In this document: positions 27,572 to 35,485 of the stretch, piece by piece
Layout: each line of letters begins with the position of its first letter
Position numbering within the stretch: the stretch's first letter is position 1
Assembly (NCBI RefSeq): GCF_000685035.1
Contig: NZ_BAYB01000013.1
Location: 124,001 to 188,000 of the forward strand
Origin: Paraburkholderia ferrariae NBRC 106233
Lineage (GTDB): Bacteria > Pseudomonadota > Gammaproteobacteria > Burkholderiales > Burkholderiaceae
Length of the DNA stretch: 64,000 nucleotides
Direction: 5' to 3'
Position numbers and translations under genes: made by a program
The notes under the pieces: generated by a model
The model's database searches: none
Seen by the model: only the letters and a program-made list of their open reading frames with translations
What the model was told of the DNA's origin: nothing

Positions 27572-27578
27572 TACGTCA

Positions 27579-27603
27579 AGGCGGATCTACCAGTGTTCCG
27601 CCT
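27579..27603 (+). terminator. Hairpin after ETF-QO copy 1
   Basis: AGGCGGA and TCCGCCT form a 7-base perfect stem with an 11-base loop, 8 bases past the stop. No T-run follows, so it may slow decay of the mRNA rather than terminate. Confidence 0.35.
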
Positions 27604-28397
27604 CAGAAATAGATTTAATAATCATCGGGCTGCAAATAAGGGGGCAGGCGCGTGACGACCACGTTGGCCATTTCGTCGAGCGAACCCATGCCCGGCAGCG
27701 GTTCCCACCCACCGCTATGGCTACGAAACACGGCGCCGTATCGATTGCCGCCGAGCTCGGTTACCCGACACCATCTTGCCCTCGAACAGCGACATTCTGG
27801 CCAACCGAACCACTAGCGCGGCCAAACTTGGGATTAGTAGATCGTCGCTTACGGGATCTCTGAGTTCCGTGGAATTGTCGTCTTCTGAATCGTTTTCACG
27901 CATTACCTGCTGCTCATTCGCAGCACTCCCGGAGACTTCGCGCATGGTCATGTTAGACGCGCCAGCGGCTTTGTACCTGACAAATGTCAGCACGCAAACG
28001 CGGCACGCTTATAGGTCGTTGAGCAGTCTGTGTTTTCTGCTCGGTCAATATACCGACTCTAACGAGCCAGTCAAGGACGTGACTTTTCCAAGAATCTAGT
28101 TTCTAGTTTACTGACCTCAGTGGACCACCTCTCGAGCTTCGAAGTCTTTGGTTCGAAATTTCAATGGTCCCACCCTCCCGTTCTGCATGAAATCTTCGGT
28201 CGACTTTGTGCACCTCATCTAAATATATGCAACCTGCATATTTTTGGTTTTCGGTTCTTCGCGTGCTACTCGCGCGCCCCTCGTTGGCGGCTTCGGTACG
28301 GAGGCATCAGTTGGAGAGGACACAGGAGGCCGGTGAGCAGCGGCTACTGTGCGGTTCCCCGCGCGCGGGCGCCGGTCCAGTGCCTCCGCCTATCCGC
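27604..28397. other. Intergenic region without a recognised gene
   Basis: About 790 bases with lower GC than its flanks. Neither strand has a frame with ribosome site and recognisable sequence, and I see no complete inverted repeat that would mark an insertion sequence. It may be the decayed edge of the island that follows. Confidence 0.4.
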
Positions 28398-29276
28398 TCA
28401 CTTCTGCATTTTGCCAATCGCGTCCAGTTGCGCTAGCACCTCACCGGAGAGGTCGAGCGTCTGCGCTGTCATGTTCTCGCGCAGGTGCGCCAGCGACGAT
28501 GTCCCCGGAATCAAAAGAATATTTGGCGCCCGGTGCAGCAGCCACGCGAGCGCGACGGCTATCGGCGTGGCGTCGAGTGATCTTGCAATATCTGACAGCG
28601 CTGTGGACTGAATTGGCGTGAAACCGCCTAGGGGAAAAAACGGCACATACGCGATACCGCGTTCCGCCAGCGCATCGATCACCGCATCGTCGTCACGGTG
28701 CACGAGGTTGTAGTGATTCTGGACACAGACTATCGGCGCGATCTTTTCTGCATCGTTGATCTGCTTCGCCGTCGCGTTGGAGATGCCAATATGGTGCACG
28801 AGCCCGCGCTCGCGCAGCGCGGCGAGCGCTTCCATTTGCCTTTCGACGGGGCCTTCGGCGGGCTTGTGGACGTCGCCCATGATGCGCAGATTGACCACGT
28901 CGAGCGCGTCGAGCCCCAGATTGCGCAGGTTGTCGTGCACGGCGCGCTCGATATCGGCAGGCTCCAGCGCGGGCAGCCAGGCGCCCGTGCCGTCGCGTAC
29001 CGCGCCCACCTTCGTGACGATCGTGAGATCGTCGGCATAGGGATGGAGCGCCTCGCGGATGATCTGGTTCGTCACGTGCGGGCCGTAGAAGTCGCTCGTG
29101 TCGAGATGGTTCACACCGAGCGCGAGCGCCTCGCGCAGCACGGCCACGGCTGCCGCGCGGTCCTTCGGCGGCCCGAATACGCCGGGGCCGGCTAGCTGCA
29201 TGGCGCCGTAGCCCAGGCGGTTAACGGCGCGGCCGGCGAACTCGAAGGTACTCTTAGGGGTGGACGGTTGATTCAT
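28398..29276 (-). CDS. Aldo/keto reductase
   Basis: A 292-residue NADPH-dependent oxidoreductase of the AKR superfamily. Catalytic Asp and Tyr are in VNHLDTSDFYGPHVTNQIIR (near residue 58-65), the Lys in LTIVTKVGAV, and the barrel's later hallmark GLVHHIGISNATAKQI is present. The end LAWLLHRAPNILLIPGTSS is typical. An AGGAGA ribosome site lies upstream of ATG 29276. The gene is divergent from the truncated AAA ATPase gene and appears intact; it is not obviously part of either neighbouring operon. Confidence 0.9.
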   Translation of the reverse strand: MNQPSTPKSTFEFAGRAVNRLGYGAMQLAGPGVFGPPKDRAAAVAVLREALALGVNHLDTSDFYGPHVTNQIIREALHPYADDLTIVTKVGAVRDGTGAWLPALEPADIERAVHDNLRNLGLDALDVVNLRIMGDVHKPAEGPVERQMEALAALRERGLVHHIGISNATAKQINDAEKIAPIVCVQNHYNLVHRDDDAVIDALAERGIAYVPFFPLGGFTPIQSTALSDIARSLDATPIAVALAWLLHRAPNILLIPGTSSLAHLRENMTAQTLDLSGEVLAQLDAIGKMQK

Positions 29277-29307
29277 GGCGTTCTCCTAGGAAAGGGATCG
29301 CCTCAGT

Positions 29308-30393
29308 ATGAACTTCCCCGCGCTGTTGGATAATCGGGATAAATTTGCACGGGGCGTTCGAAATTTTGCACAATTACATGACGGTCAAACGGGAAACTCG
29401 CATGTAATCACATCGGCTTGCATTGTTCCCGAGGCCGTCAAAGAACACTTTGGAGACATGCCAACTGAAGAACTTTCCTCCGCTTTGCGAGTGTTCCCGA
29501 GCTACATTCGGACGGAGGTCCAAGCAGCATTGCTTGAATACTTCAAGGCGTACCAAACGCGCCTTCTCGGTATCAATCGAGCACACGAAAGCTTCATGCC
29601 TGCGCGAATCTCCGGTCTCTTTGTCGAACCGCGAGGCTCAGTGTCGGCGGACTTCGCTCTGACGCCAGTGCGCTACGAATCTATCGACGTAGGTGAAGAC
29701 GAGCCGGTCGAAGGGCTGGATAACGCTCCCTGGCTGGTAGACGACCAGTCGAATCTTCGTGCAGCCGTTCTTTTCACGCGCTTCGAACCTGTGCGAGGTC
29801 CTCGCACCCTTAATGTCGAAATTGCGTTTTCTCCGTCATCGGAGAGCGCGGCGTTCGTGAACCGCGCGTTCGAGACCATCGAGCAAACACTTTTGAAGAC
29901 CAAACTCTATCGGGGGAAGGTGCTCTCGTTTGAGGACAAAGAGACCTACATCGGGCAGACCAAAGGCGTCACAGTACATCGCCTGAACACGGTCCGGCGC
30001 AAAGAGGTGATTCTTTCACCCGCCACGATGGAAGCGCTTGACCTTCACATCTTCCAGTTCGCGAAGAACAGGGCAGCACTTGCGAAGCTCGGTCACTCCC
30101 AACAGAAGGGAATCCTGCTTTACGGCCCGCCTGGAACCGGAAAGACACACATCATTCGTTACCTCGCGTCCAATCTAGAGCATCACACGACGCTGCTCAT
30201 CACGGCTGGACAGGTCGCGGCGCTCGATGAGTATGTCAACCTTGCAAAGCTACTCCAGCCCTGCATCATCGTTATTGAGGATGTGGATTTGATTGGCAGG
30301 GACAGGACGCAGATGTGGTCTGCGTCGGCTGGGCTCTTTCGCGACTTGAACAGCGTGGTTGGATTGACTCCTTCCACGACCTTGACGCATTGA
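29308..30393 (+). CDS. AAA-family ATPase, C-terminally truncated (probable pseudogene)
   Basis: The first 330 or so residues are AAA ATPase sequence: an N-terminal domain of about 250 residues, Walker A in LLYGPPGTGKTHIIRYLAS near residue 275, and Walker B in CIIVIEDVDLIGRDR near residue 325. After about position 30310 the reading frame runs into antisense of an aminopeptidase P fragment (reading SAGLFRDLNSVVGLTPSTTL), so sensor 2, the arginine finger and the lid are gone. The start has no clear ribosome site. A deletion joined two unrelated genes here; the protein is unlikely to work. Confidence 0.7.
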   Translation: MNFPALLDNRDKFARGVRNFAQLHDGQTGNSHVITSACIVPEAVKEHFGDMPTEELSSALRVFPSYIRTEVQAALLEYFKAYQTRLLGINRAHESFMPARISGLFVEPRGSVSADFALTPVRYESIDVGEDEPVEGLDNAPWLVDDQSNLRAAVLFTRFEPVRGPRTLNVEIAFSPSSESAAFVNRAFETIEQTLLKTKLYRGKVLSFEDKETYIGQTKGVTVHRLNTVRRKEVILSPATMEALDLHIFQFAKNRAALAKLGHSQQKGILLYGPPGTGKTHIIRYLASNLEHHTTLLITAGQVAALDEYVNLAKLLQPCIIVIEDVDLIGRDRTQMWSASAGLFRDLNSVVGLTPSTTLTH

Positions 30394-30836
30394 GGCACGG
30401 CCCGGACGAACTCGTATGTGACTCGGGCCGGGTCTACCAGAAGTGCCGCGTCAGGGGCTAAGGCCGAGAGCCCGAGCCTCGCGCCATCATACGGGACAAC
30501 ATAAACCCCATCCGACTCAAGCCCTTTGCGGATGTCGGGTGGGACTTTGACGTCGTCGATGAAAAGCATCACGCTCTGCAGTCCAACCAGGGCGTGGGCG
30601 ACGAAAACCGGGTTGTAATTGACATCAGAACCGCGAAGGTTCAGCAGCCACCCGAGGTCATCGAGCGTAGAAATCAAGTGCCACTGCGTTCCCTTATCCA
30701 ACATGGCGGCGCGCAGGGCAGCAAGCTTTTCAATGCGGTCTCGAGTCGCAAACGGAGTGTCGTGGACGTAGACGGTATTCGGAGGTCCTGCCGGACGCTC
30801 AGCCCAGACCACCGCCAAGAGGTCGACATCAGTACG
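30303..30836 (-). pseudogene. Xaa-Pro aminopeptidase (aminopeptidase P) internal fragment
   Basis: About 175 codons of the N-terminal creatinase-like domain of cytosolic aminopeptidase P: TQWHLISTLDDLGWLLNLRG, VNYNPVFVAHALVGLQSVML, and VKVVEGVNPTTLFKSRKSPA. The metal-binding catalytic domain is missing because sequence stops at the junction with the AAA ATPase gene near 30305. The upstream side stops near 30837, where the IS5-type remnant begins. It is a dead gene fragment. Confidence 0.75.
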
Positions 30837-30861
30837 CAAGCACAGGCGGGCCTTAGAGTGG

Positions 30862-31125
30862 CTAACACAAGTCATCCACGAAGCGGGAACAGATGACAGC
30901 AGCAGCGAGAGAGAGCAACGCAATATGAATGTCGAGACGACGCTCGAAGCGAATGCGCAGTTTGCCGAAGCCGGCAAACCAGGCATGCGTGCGCTCGACG
31001 ACCCAGCGATGTCGTCCAAGTCGCTCCTTGCTTTCTACCCCTTTTCGGGCGATACGAGCCGTGATTCCGCGCTGCTTCAGGTGGCGCCGGTGCTTCGTGT
31101 GGACCGATGCAAGGTAAGCCGCGAC
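30862..31125 (-). pseudogene. IS5-family transposase, C-terminal fragment
   Basis: A minus-strand frame without a start codon reads HLKQRGITARIARKGVESKE, then RLGRHRWVVERTHAWFAGFG and LRIRFERRLDIHIALLSLAA, ending at a stop at 30862-30864. This is the C-terminus of IS5/ISL2-type DDE transposases, including the RWVVERT-x-AW region holding the last catalytic Glu. The N-terminal part is absent, replaced by IS21-type sequence, so the element is dead. The segment GGCCTTAGAGTGG just outside may be its terminal repeat. Confidence 0.7.
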
Positions 31126-31146
31126 GCGCGAACACTTGGCTCGAGA

Positions 31147-31700
31147 GGCGTGGCTGGCCTGCCATCGGCGCGCCTTCGAGTGATTTGGCGGCAGCCCCGG
31201 GGCGAATCATCATCGACAACGCGAAATGCGCGATCCCCAGGGTATGCACGTACGCCCCCGAGGTCCAGCGCTCCTACGCGGGCCTCGCTGAAGGATATAG
31301 CTTCAGGATCAATGCCTGTCCCCCGGCACGACCCGCAGAAGAAGGGCGTCGTTGAATCGGGCGTCAAATACGTCCAGAAGTCCTTCATGCCGCTGCGCGC
31401 GTTTCGTGATCTGCCGGATGCCAATCGGCAACTGCGCGAATGAATCATGCAGGAAGCCAGCGTTCGTGAACACGACACGCAAACAGCCGCTCGCGCGCTT
31501 CGCCATCGAGAAGCTGCTGCTGACGGCGTTGCCCGATGTGCCGCCGGTGCTCGCAGCATGGTCCACGGTCACCGTTCATCGTGGCGCTCACATCCAGCAT
31601 CACAAGGCGCTCTACTCGGTGCCGTTCGCTCTGGTTGGCAAAACGCTGTGGGTGCCCTTCAACGCCGCGCCCGATGCCGATGGGCCATTCAATGCGTATT
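31147..31700 (+). pseudogene. IS21-family istA transposase, decayed
   Basis: Plus-strand homology to IstA runs through three frames: WLACHRRAFE then a stop where Trp is expected, IIIDNAKCAIPRVC, DPQKKGVVESGVKYVQKSFM, DANRQLRE followed by another stop in place of Trp, then TTRKQPLARFAIEKLLLTAL and HHKALYSVPFALVGKTLW. At least two frameshifts and two nonsense changes are visible, and istB is missing. An old, inactive relic. Confidence 0.75.
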
Positions 31701-31761
31701 CCGGCGGACGTGATCATGATGCCGGAATGAGCGATCACGGGACCGAAACGGGTGATCACGT
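31699..31761. repeat. IS21-type terminal repeats
   Basis: Three related units of about 21 bases: TTCCGGCGGACGTGATCATG (31699), GCCGGAATGAGCGATCACGG (31721) and ACCGAAACGGGTGATCACGT (31742). Tandem multiple terminal repeats of this kind are the transposase-binding ends of IS21-family elements, so this is the right end of the istA relic. Confidence 0.55.
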
Positions 31762-31863
31762 AGCCCACTGCGCGAGGATCGGGCTGACCATCTCACCAAT
31801 CTCAAAAAACTGTCCGAACAAGCGTCGCCACCTCTGTTTGCCCCCAGGTTTCCGCATCGTCAG

Positions 31864-32835
31864 TCAGTAAGCATCGCCTGTAGACCCGACACTTACCGAA
31901 TCTGGTATCACGGGGAGCTTTTCCAGGTTAACCCGCTGGACCCGATAGCCCTCGTGTTCGAGCAAAGGTAACATCGAAGACGCTCCAATCAGATGCGCGG
32001 CCCCAACAGCGACAAGGATTGGCCCTTTCATCGACTGGATACGATCACTCATCAGGGCTGACATGAAAAGCGATGTCCCCAGGGCGTACATCAAATCACT
32101 TGCCTGCTTCAGTTGAGGGACATCGCCCGGCTCCATCGGCCGTTCGATATCCACCGCAAGTTCATTGATATCGGCCTGCCTCCAGTCCTTTGCAATATCT
32201 CGTATGAGGTCATTGTCCACGGGCCGGTCAAATCTCTTGCAGGCTTGCAGCAACCCCACAATCTGGAGGCGCTCCGGCACGGCGCCAAGGTACTTGCCGT
32301 TTTCCTCCGCAGTAATGAGCGTTGAAAAATTCCTGTGCGTGGCTAGCGCCGCCTGAGTTATCCGCTCCTCAAAACCCACATAAGCGGGCGGAGTTTTCAC
32401 GCGATGCATGACAAGCAGCGTCATCGCCCACGGTTTAAAACGAGTGAAGACGTTATAAGGAAGCTGTGCTTTATCCGCGCACGCGTGCAATGCATCAAGA
32501 TTCTCTAATCCGACATAGTTCTCCAGACTGTCTGTCAGGGGATACATCTCCTGCTGCAGGATCGCAGCCTTCTCCGCTTTACTGACGCCGGAAACCGGCG
32601 ATTCAATTACGACAGAGTTAACTCGCGTCAACGCCTGGGCCAGGACCGCATCGATATCCTCAGCCGGGTCGGGTAGAACATGCACGGTTGGCATCAAGAG
32701 CAAAAGAGGCCGCCCTGGCGCGCTGGCCTCCCAGAATATTCCTTCAGAAGCCTGTGCTCCTAACATACCGAGCGCGCAAACCACGAGGCAGCCTATGCGA
32801 ACCATGACGTGCCCGCCTTTATTTCGTGCACGCAT
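31864..32835 (-). CDS. TraB/GumN family protein
   Basis: A 323-residue protein with an N-terminal signal peptide (MVRIGCLVVCALGMLG then AQA near residue 28), hence periplasmic or secreted. The TraB/GumN (TIKI-like) landmarks are present: RPLLLLMPTVHVLPD with the first His, VVIESPV with the Glu, and ILVAVGAAHLIGAS with the second His near the end, which in TIKI proteins form a metal-dependent protease site. GGAGA lies 8 bases upstream of ATG 32835. It starts 3 bases after the TolC-like gene, making it the last gene of the type I secretion operon. Its role (processing, control or immunity) is inference. Confidence 0.8.
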   Translation of the reverse strand: MRARNKGGHVMVRIGCLVVCALGMLGAQASEGIFWEASAPGRPLLLLMPTVHVLPDPAEDIDAVLAQALTRVNSVVIESPVSGVSKAEKAAILQQEMYPLTDSLENYVGLENLDALHACADKAQLPYNVFTRFKPWAMTLLVMHRVKTPPAYVGFEERITQAALATHRNFSTLITAEENGKYLGAVPERLQIVGLLQACKRFDRPVDNDLIRDIAKDWRQADINELAVDIERPMEPGDVPQLKQASDLMYALGTSLFMSALMSDRIQSMKGPILVAVGAAHLIGASSMLPLLEHEGYRVQRVNLEKLPVIPDSVSVGSTGDAY

Positions 32836-32838
32836 CTC

Positions 32839-34218
32839 TCATTCTCCTTGTTGCGCATCCAGCAAGCTGTTCAATTGCTCGATATCCTGCTCATCAAGCT
32901 CTCCCGTCACATCCTTCAGACGCACACCCCACATCAACGCTGTAATACGAGCCTCATAGTAGTTCCGCTGCTGGGAGTACAAGCGGTCCTCCGCAGCTAG
33001 CACGTCGGAATTCAGCCGTACGCCTTTTCGATAGGCCTTGATGTTAAATTCCACGGATGACTGCGCCGAGCGCACAGCTTGCTGGAGCGCTGCGACCCGG
33101 GTGCGTCCCCCTTCGTACCCGAGGTAGGCCTGCTGAGCCTGTTGCGCTGCATTCTGACGTGCCACCCCCAGGTCGTCTTCCGCCTTGTCTTCCAGGGCAA
33201 GGTTCTCGCGCGTCAAGCTTTGGCTGGACAATCCATCAAAGAGCGGAATCGTAATTTGAATCCCAATCCGGGCGGAAGATGCCGCTGGCCCGCCGGTGAT
33301 GAAATTGTCCTGTCCGTTGATATAATTGGCGTTGCCCCGGCTGAACGACGCAATGGCCGTCACTGTCGGCAAGGTGGCGTAGCGCGTCTTCAACGTGCGT
33401 GTATGCGCCCGAGCCACCTCAAGCTGCTGGATTCTGGCATCAAAACTGTTGTCTCGGGCAAGGGCAGCCCATGCCGACGCTTCGGCCGGGAACAAGCCGG
33501 GCAACGCCTGGCTAGCCGTCAAACCTGCGAGTTCCCCGAGAGGCCTCCCGACAATGCTTGCAAGTTGCGCTTCGCGCTCCTGTAGCGCATTGACCATATC
33601 GACTTCGTCCGCCTGGGCTGCCGCAACGCTTGCCTCGGCATCCTGAACATCGACCACGGTGCCGTTGCCGAGCCTGAAATTCTCCCTAGCTACTTTCTCC
33701 TGCTCCTGTAAAGCAGCCAGGTGTTCTCCGGCTGCTTTTCTGTCCTCCTGCGCACTCAGTACAGAAAAATAGGCATCACACAAGCGAAGAATCAGGTTGC
33801 TCTGACTCTTCGCGTAGATAATGCGGGCCTGTTCGACCTCAAGATTGCTGTCTCTGAGGTCCTGGAATGCACCCCAGTCAAATATTGTCTGGGACAGACT
33901 AAATGTAAAGCCATCTGTCCGGTAGTTCGGGAAAAGAGCGTTCTCCTGGTCAACGTGACCGTTAATTGCGCTACCGGATGCTCTAACAGACGGCAACCAG
34001 CGTGACCGGGCTTCCGGGTACTTCATCTCTTCCGCACGTAAGAACGCGGCCGCCCCTTGCACCGTTGGGTCGTAGCCAATCGCTGACTGATACAGGCTTT
34101 GCAGGTCCGATGAGCGGGCTGTTACGCCGATACCAAGCATCGCCAGACCCAACAGAGCCGTACTTATCCTGCGCCGAATTCTCCCGCCCCCCGCGTTAGT
34201 GCGTATCCTGGGTTTCAT
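32839..34218 (-). CDS. TolC-family outer-membrane efflux protein
   Basis: A 459-residue outer-membrane protein of the TolC family. The N-terminus has a signal peptide (ISTALLGLAMLGIGVTA), followed by the repeated alpha-barrel halves: DLQSLYQSAIGYDPTVQGA near the start, SLSQTIFDWGAFQDLRDSNL, and ITIPLFDGLSSQSLTRENLA in the second repeat. It forms the channel through the outer membrane for the exporter encoded just upstream. The start at 34218 overlaps the HlyD gene end by 23 bases. No lipobox Cys is present. Length is normal for the family. Confidence 0.9.
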   Translation of the reverse strand: MKPRIRTNAGGGRIRRRISTALLGLAMLGIGVTARSSDLQSLYQSAIGYDPTVQGAAAFLRAEEMKYPEARSRWLPSVRASGSAINGHVDQENALFPNYRTDGFTFSLSQTIFDWGAFQDLRDSNLEVEQARIIYAKSQSNLILRLCDAYFSVLSAQEDRKAAGEHLAALQEQEKVARENFRLGNGTVVDVQDAEASVAAAQADEVDMVNALQEREAQLASIVGRPLGELAGLTASQALPGLFPAEASAWAALARDNSFDARIQQLEVARAHTRTLKTRYATLPTVTAIASFSRGNANYINGQDNFITGGPAASSARIGIQITIPLFDGLSSQSLTRENLALEDKAEDDLGVARQNAAQQAQQAYLGYEGGRTRVAALQQAVRSAQSSVEFNIKAYRKGVRLNSDVLAAEDRLYSQQRNYYEARITALMWGVRLKDVTGELDEQDIEQLNSLLDAQQGE

Positions 34219-35485
34219 ACCGGCCCGTGAGCGAATAAAGTGGTTCGAGCATCCATTCATAGATTTTTCTCGTCTCGAGCATCAAATCCGCGTCAAGCTT
34301 CATGCCATCCTGTAGCCTCAAATCTTCCCCGTTGGCGTGGACGCTTTGAGCATCCAGTGCTACCGTTACGCGGTAAAGTCCCTCATGTGCTTCACCCAGC
34401 TCCTGCAAAAGCCCCGGCGCCAATGCTGTGCGGGACACTTCGGTCACGTGCCCACCGTACTGACCAAATTTCTGGTATGGAAACGCGTCATATCGCATAT
34501 TCACTGGCGTACCCACCCTGATAAATCCGATCGCTCGACTGGGTACGTACAGATAGGCCTCCATGCGGGCTCCCTGGGGCTCGATACTCGTCAGAAGCGT
34601 CGCAGGCGAGACCACGTCGCCCGCGTCGGTCAATGGTGTCGTCGCAATCCCGTCAATCTGGGAGTTGACCGCCACCTGTCGATGGACATCATTTGAAATA
34701 CCTTGCTCCTTGAGCTCGGAAATTTGCCGGTCAAGTTGCGAGAGCTGGTTCTTCTCATCGAGCGGTGCGTTCTGGAAGTCACTTCTCGCTTCGTCTAGCG
34801 CGGTGGAGACGTCGACAGCATTTCGGGAGTCAGTCGCCAGCTTGCCCTTCTCGTCAAGCAGTTCAGCTTCCTTGTCGTCCAGCTGCGTCTGGGGGATAAA
34901 TCCTTCTGCTGCCAGTTGCCGAAGTCTGCCGACATTGCGCTCATCGACTTGCACTTTCATGGCCTGAAGTTTCGCTGCCGCACGGGCTTGCTCCAGCGAC
35001 TCTCCAAGCGTTCGGACCTTCTCTTTCAATGTCCGGTAGGACTCGGTGTAGATAGCTTCCTTTCGAACCCTTTCGCCCTGCAACTCGTCTACACGCAATG
35101 CAAGCTGCTGCGCAATGGCACTCTCCGCCCCGCCCTCGGAAGGTCGATTGGTTTCGGTCGACAGGATAAAGAGCGGTTGCCCTACACGAACAAGCTCTCC
35201 TTCAGTCACCAGCCGCTTGACGACGGTCCCTTCTACTTGCGGGTACACCTTGGCGACAGCAAGGTCCGAGGCCACATTACCTGACACTGTTTCTCGCCTC
35301 GTGTACGTGCCCAAGATGGCGAACGCAACTAGCGCAAGCGCCGCGATCCCGGCTGTCGCGGTATAAGCCCACACCCCCGGTGGCCGCGCCAGCACGATGG
35401 TGCCCTGGGTATGCTCCAGTTGCGCTGCGTACACCTCCGAGCGGAACAGGTCCCTTTCAGTCGACCGCTCGTCGTCCGTTTTCAT
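34196..35485 (-). CDS. HlyD-family membrane-fusion adaptor
   Basis: A 429-residue periplasmic adaptor protein for type I secretion. It has a short cytoplasmic N-terminus, one membrane helix (YTATAGIAALALVAFAILG at about residues 40-60), then a lipoyl-like half (VYPQVEGTVVKRLVTEGELV), a long coiled-coil (about residues 120-270, rich in Glu/Lys/Gln), and the returning beta-barrel part with APGLLQELGEAHEGLYRVTV. It resembles CvaA/bacteriocin adaptors rather than multidrug AcrA proteins. The start overlaps the ABC gene stop by 4 bases (ATGA), indicating translational coupling with the exporter. Confidence 0.9.
   Translation of the reverse strand: MKTDDERSTERDLFRSEVYAAQLEHTQGTIVLARPPGVWAYTATAGIAALALVAFAILGTYTRRETVSGNVASDLAVAKVYPQVEGTVVKRLVTEGELVRVGQPLFILSTETNRPSEGGAESAIAQQLALRVDELQGERVRKEAIYTESYRTLKEKVRTLGESLEQARAAAKLQAMKVQVDERNVGRLRQLAAEGFIPQTQLDDKEAELLDEKGKLATDSRNAVDVSTALDEARSDFQNAPLDEKNQLSQLDRQISELKEQGISNDVHRQVAVNSQIDGIATTPLTDAGDVVSPATLLTSIEPQGARMEAYLYVPSRAIGFIRVGTPVNMRYDAFPYQKFGQYGGHVTEVSRTALAPGLLQELGEAHEGLYRVTVALDAQSVHANGEDLRLQDGMKLDADLMLETRKIYEWMLEPLYSLTGRYETQDTH

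Noticed and set aside
31699..31761. Short spaced repeats that could look like a CRISPR array
   Set aside because: Only three imperfect units with no real spacers; they fit IS21 terminal repeats.
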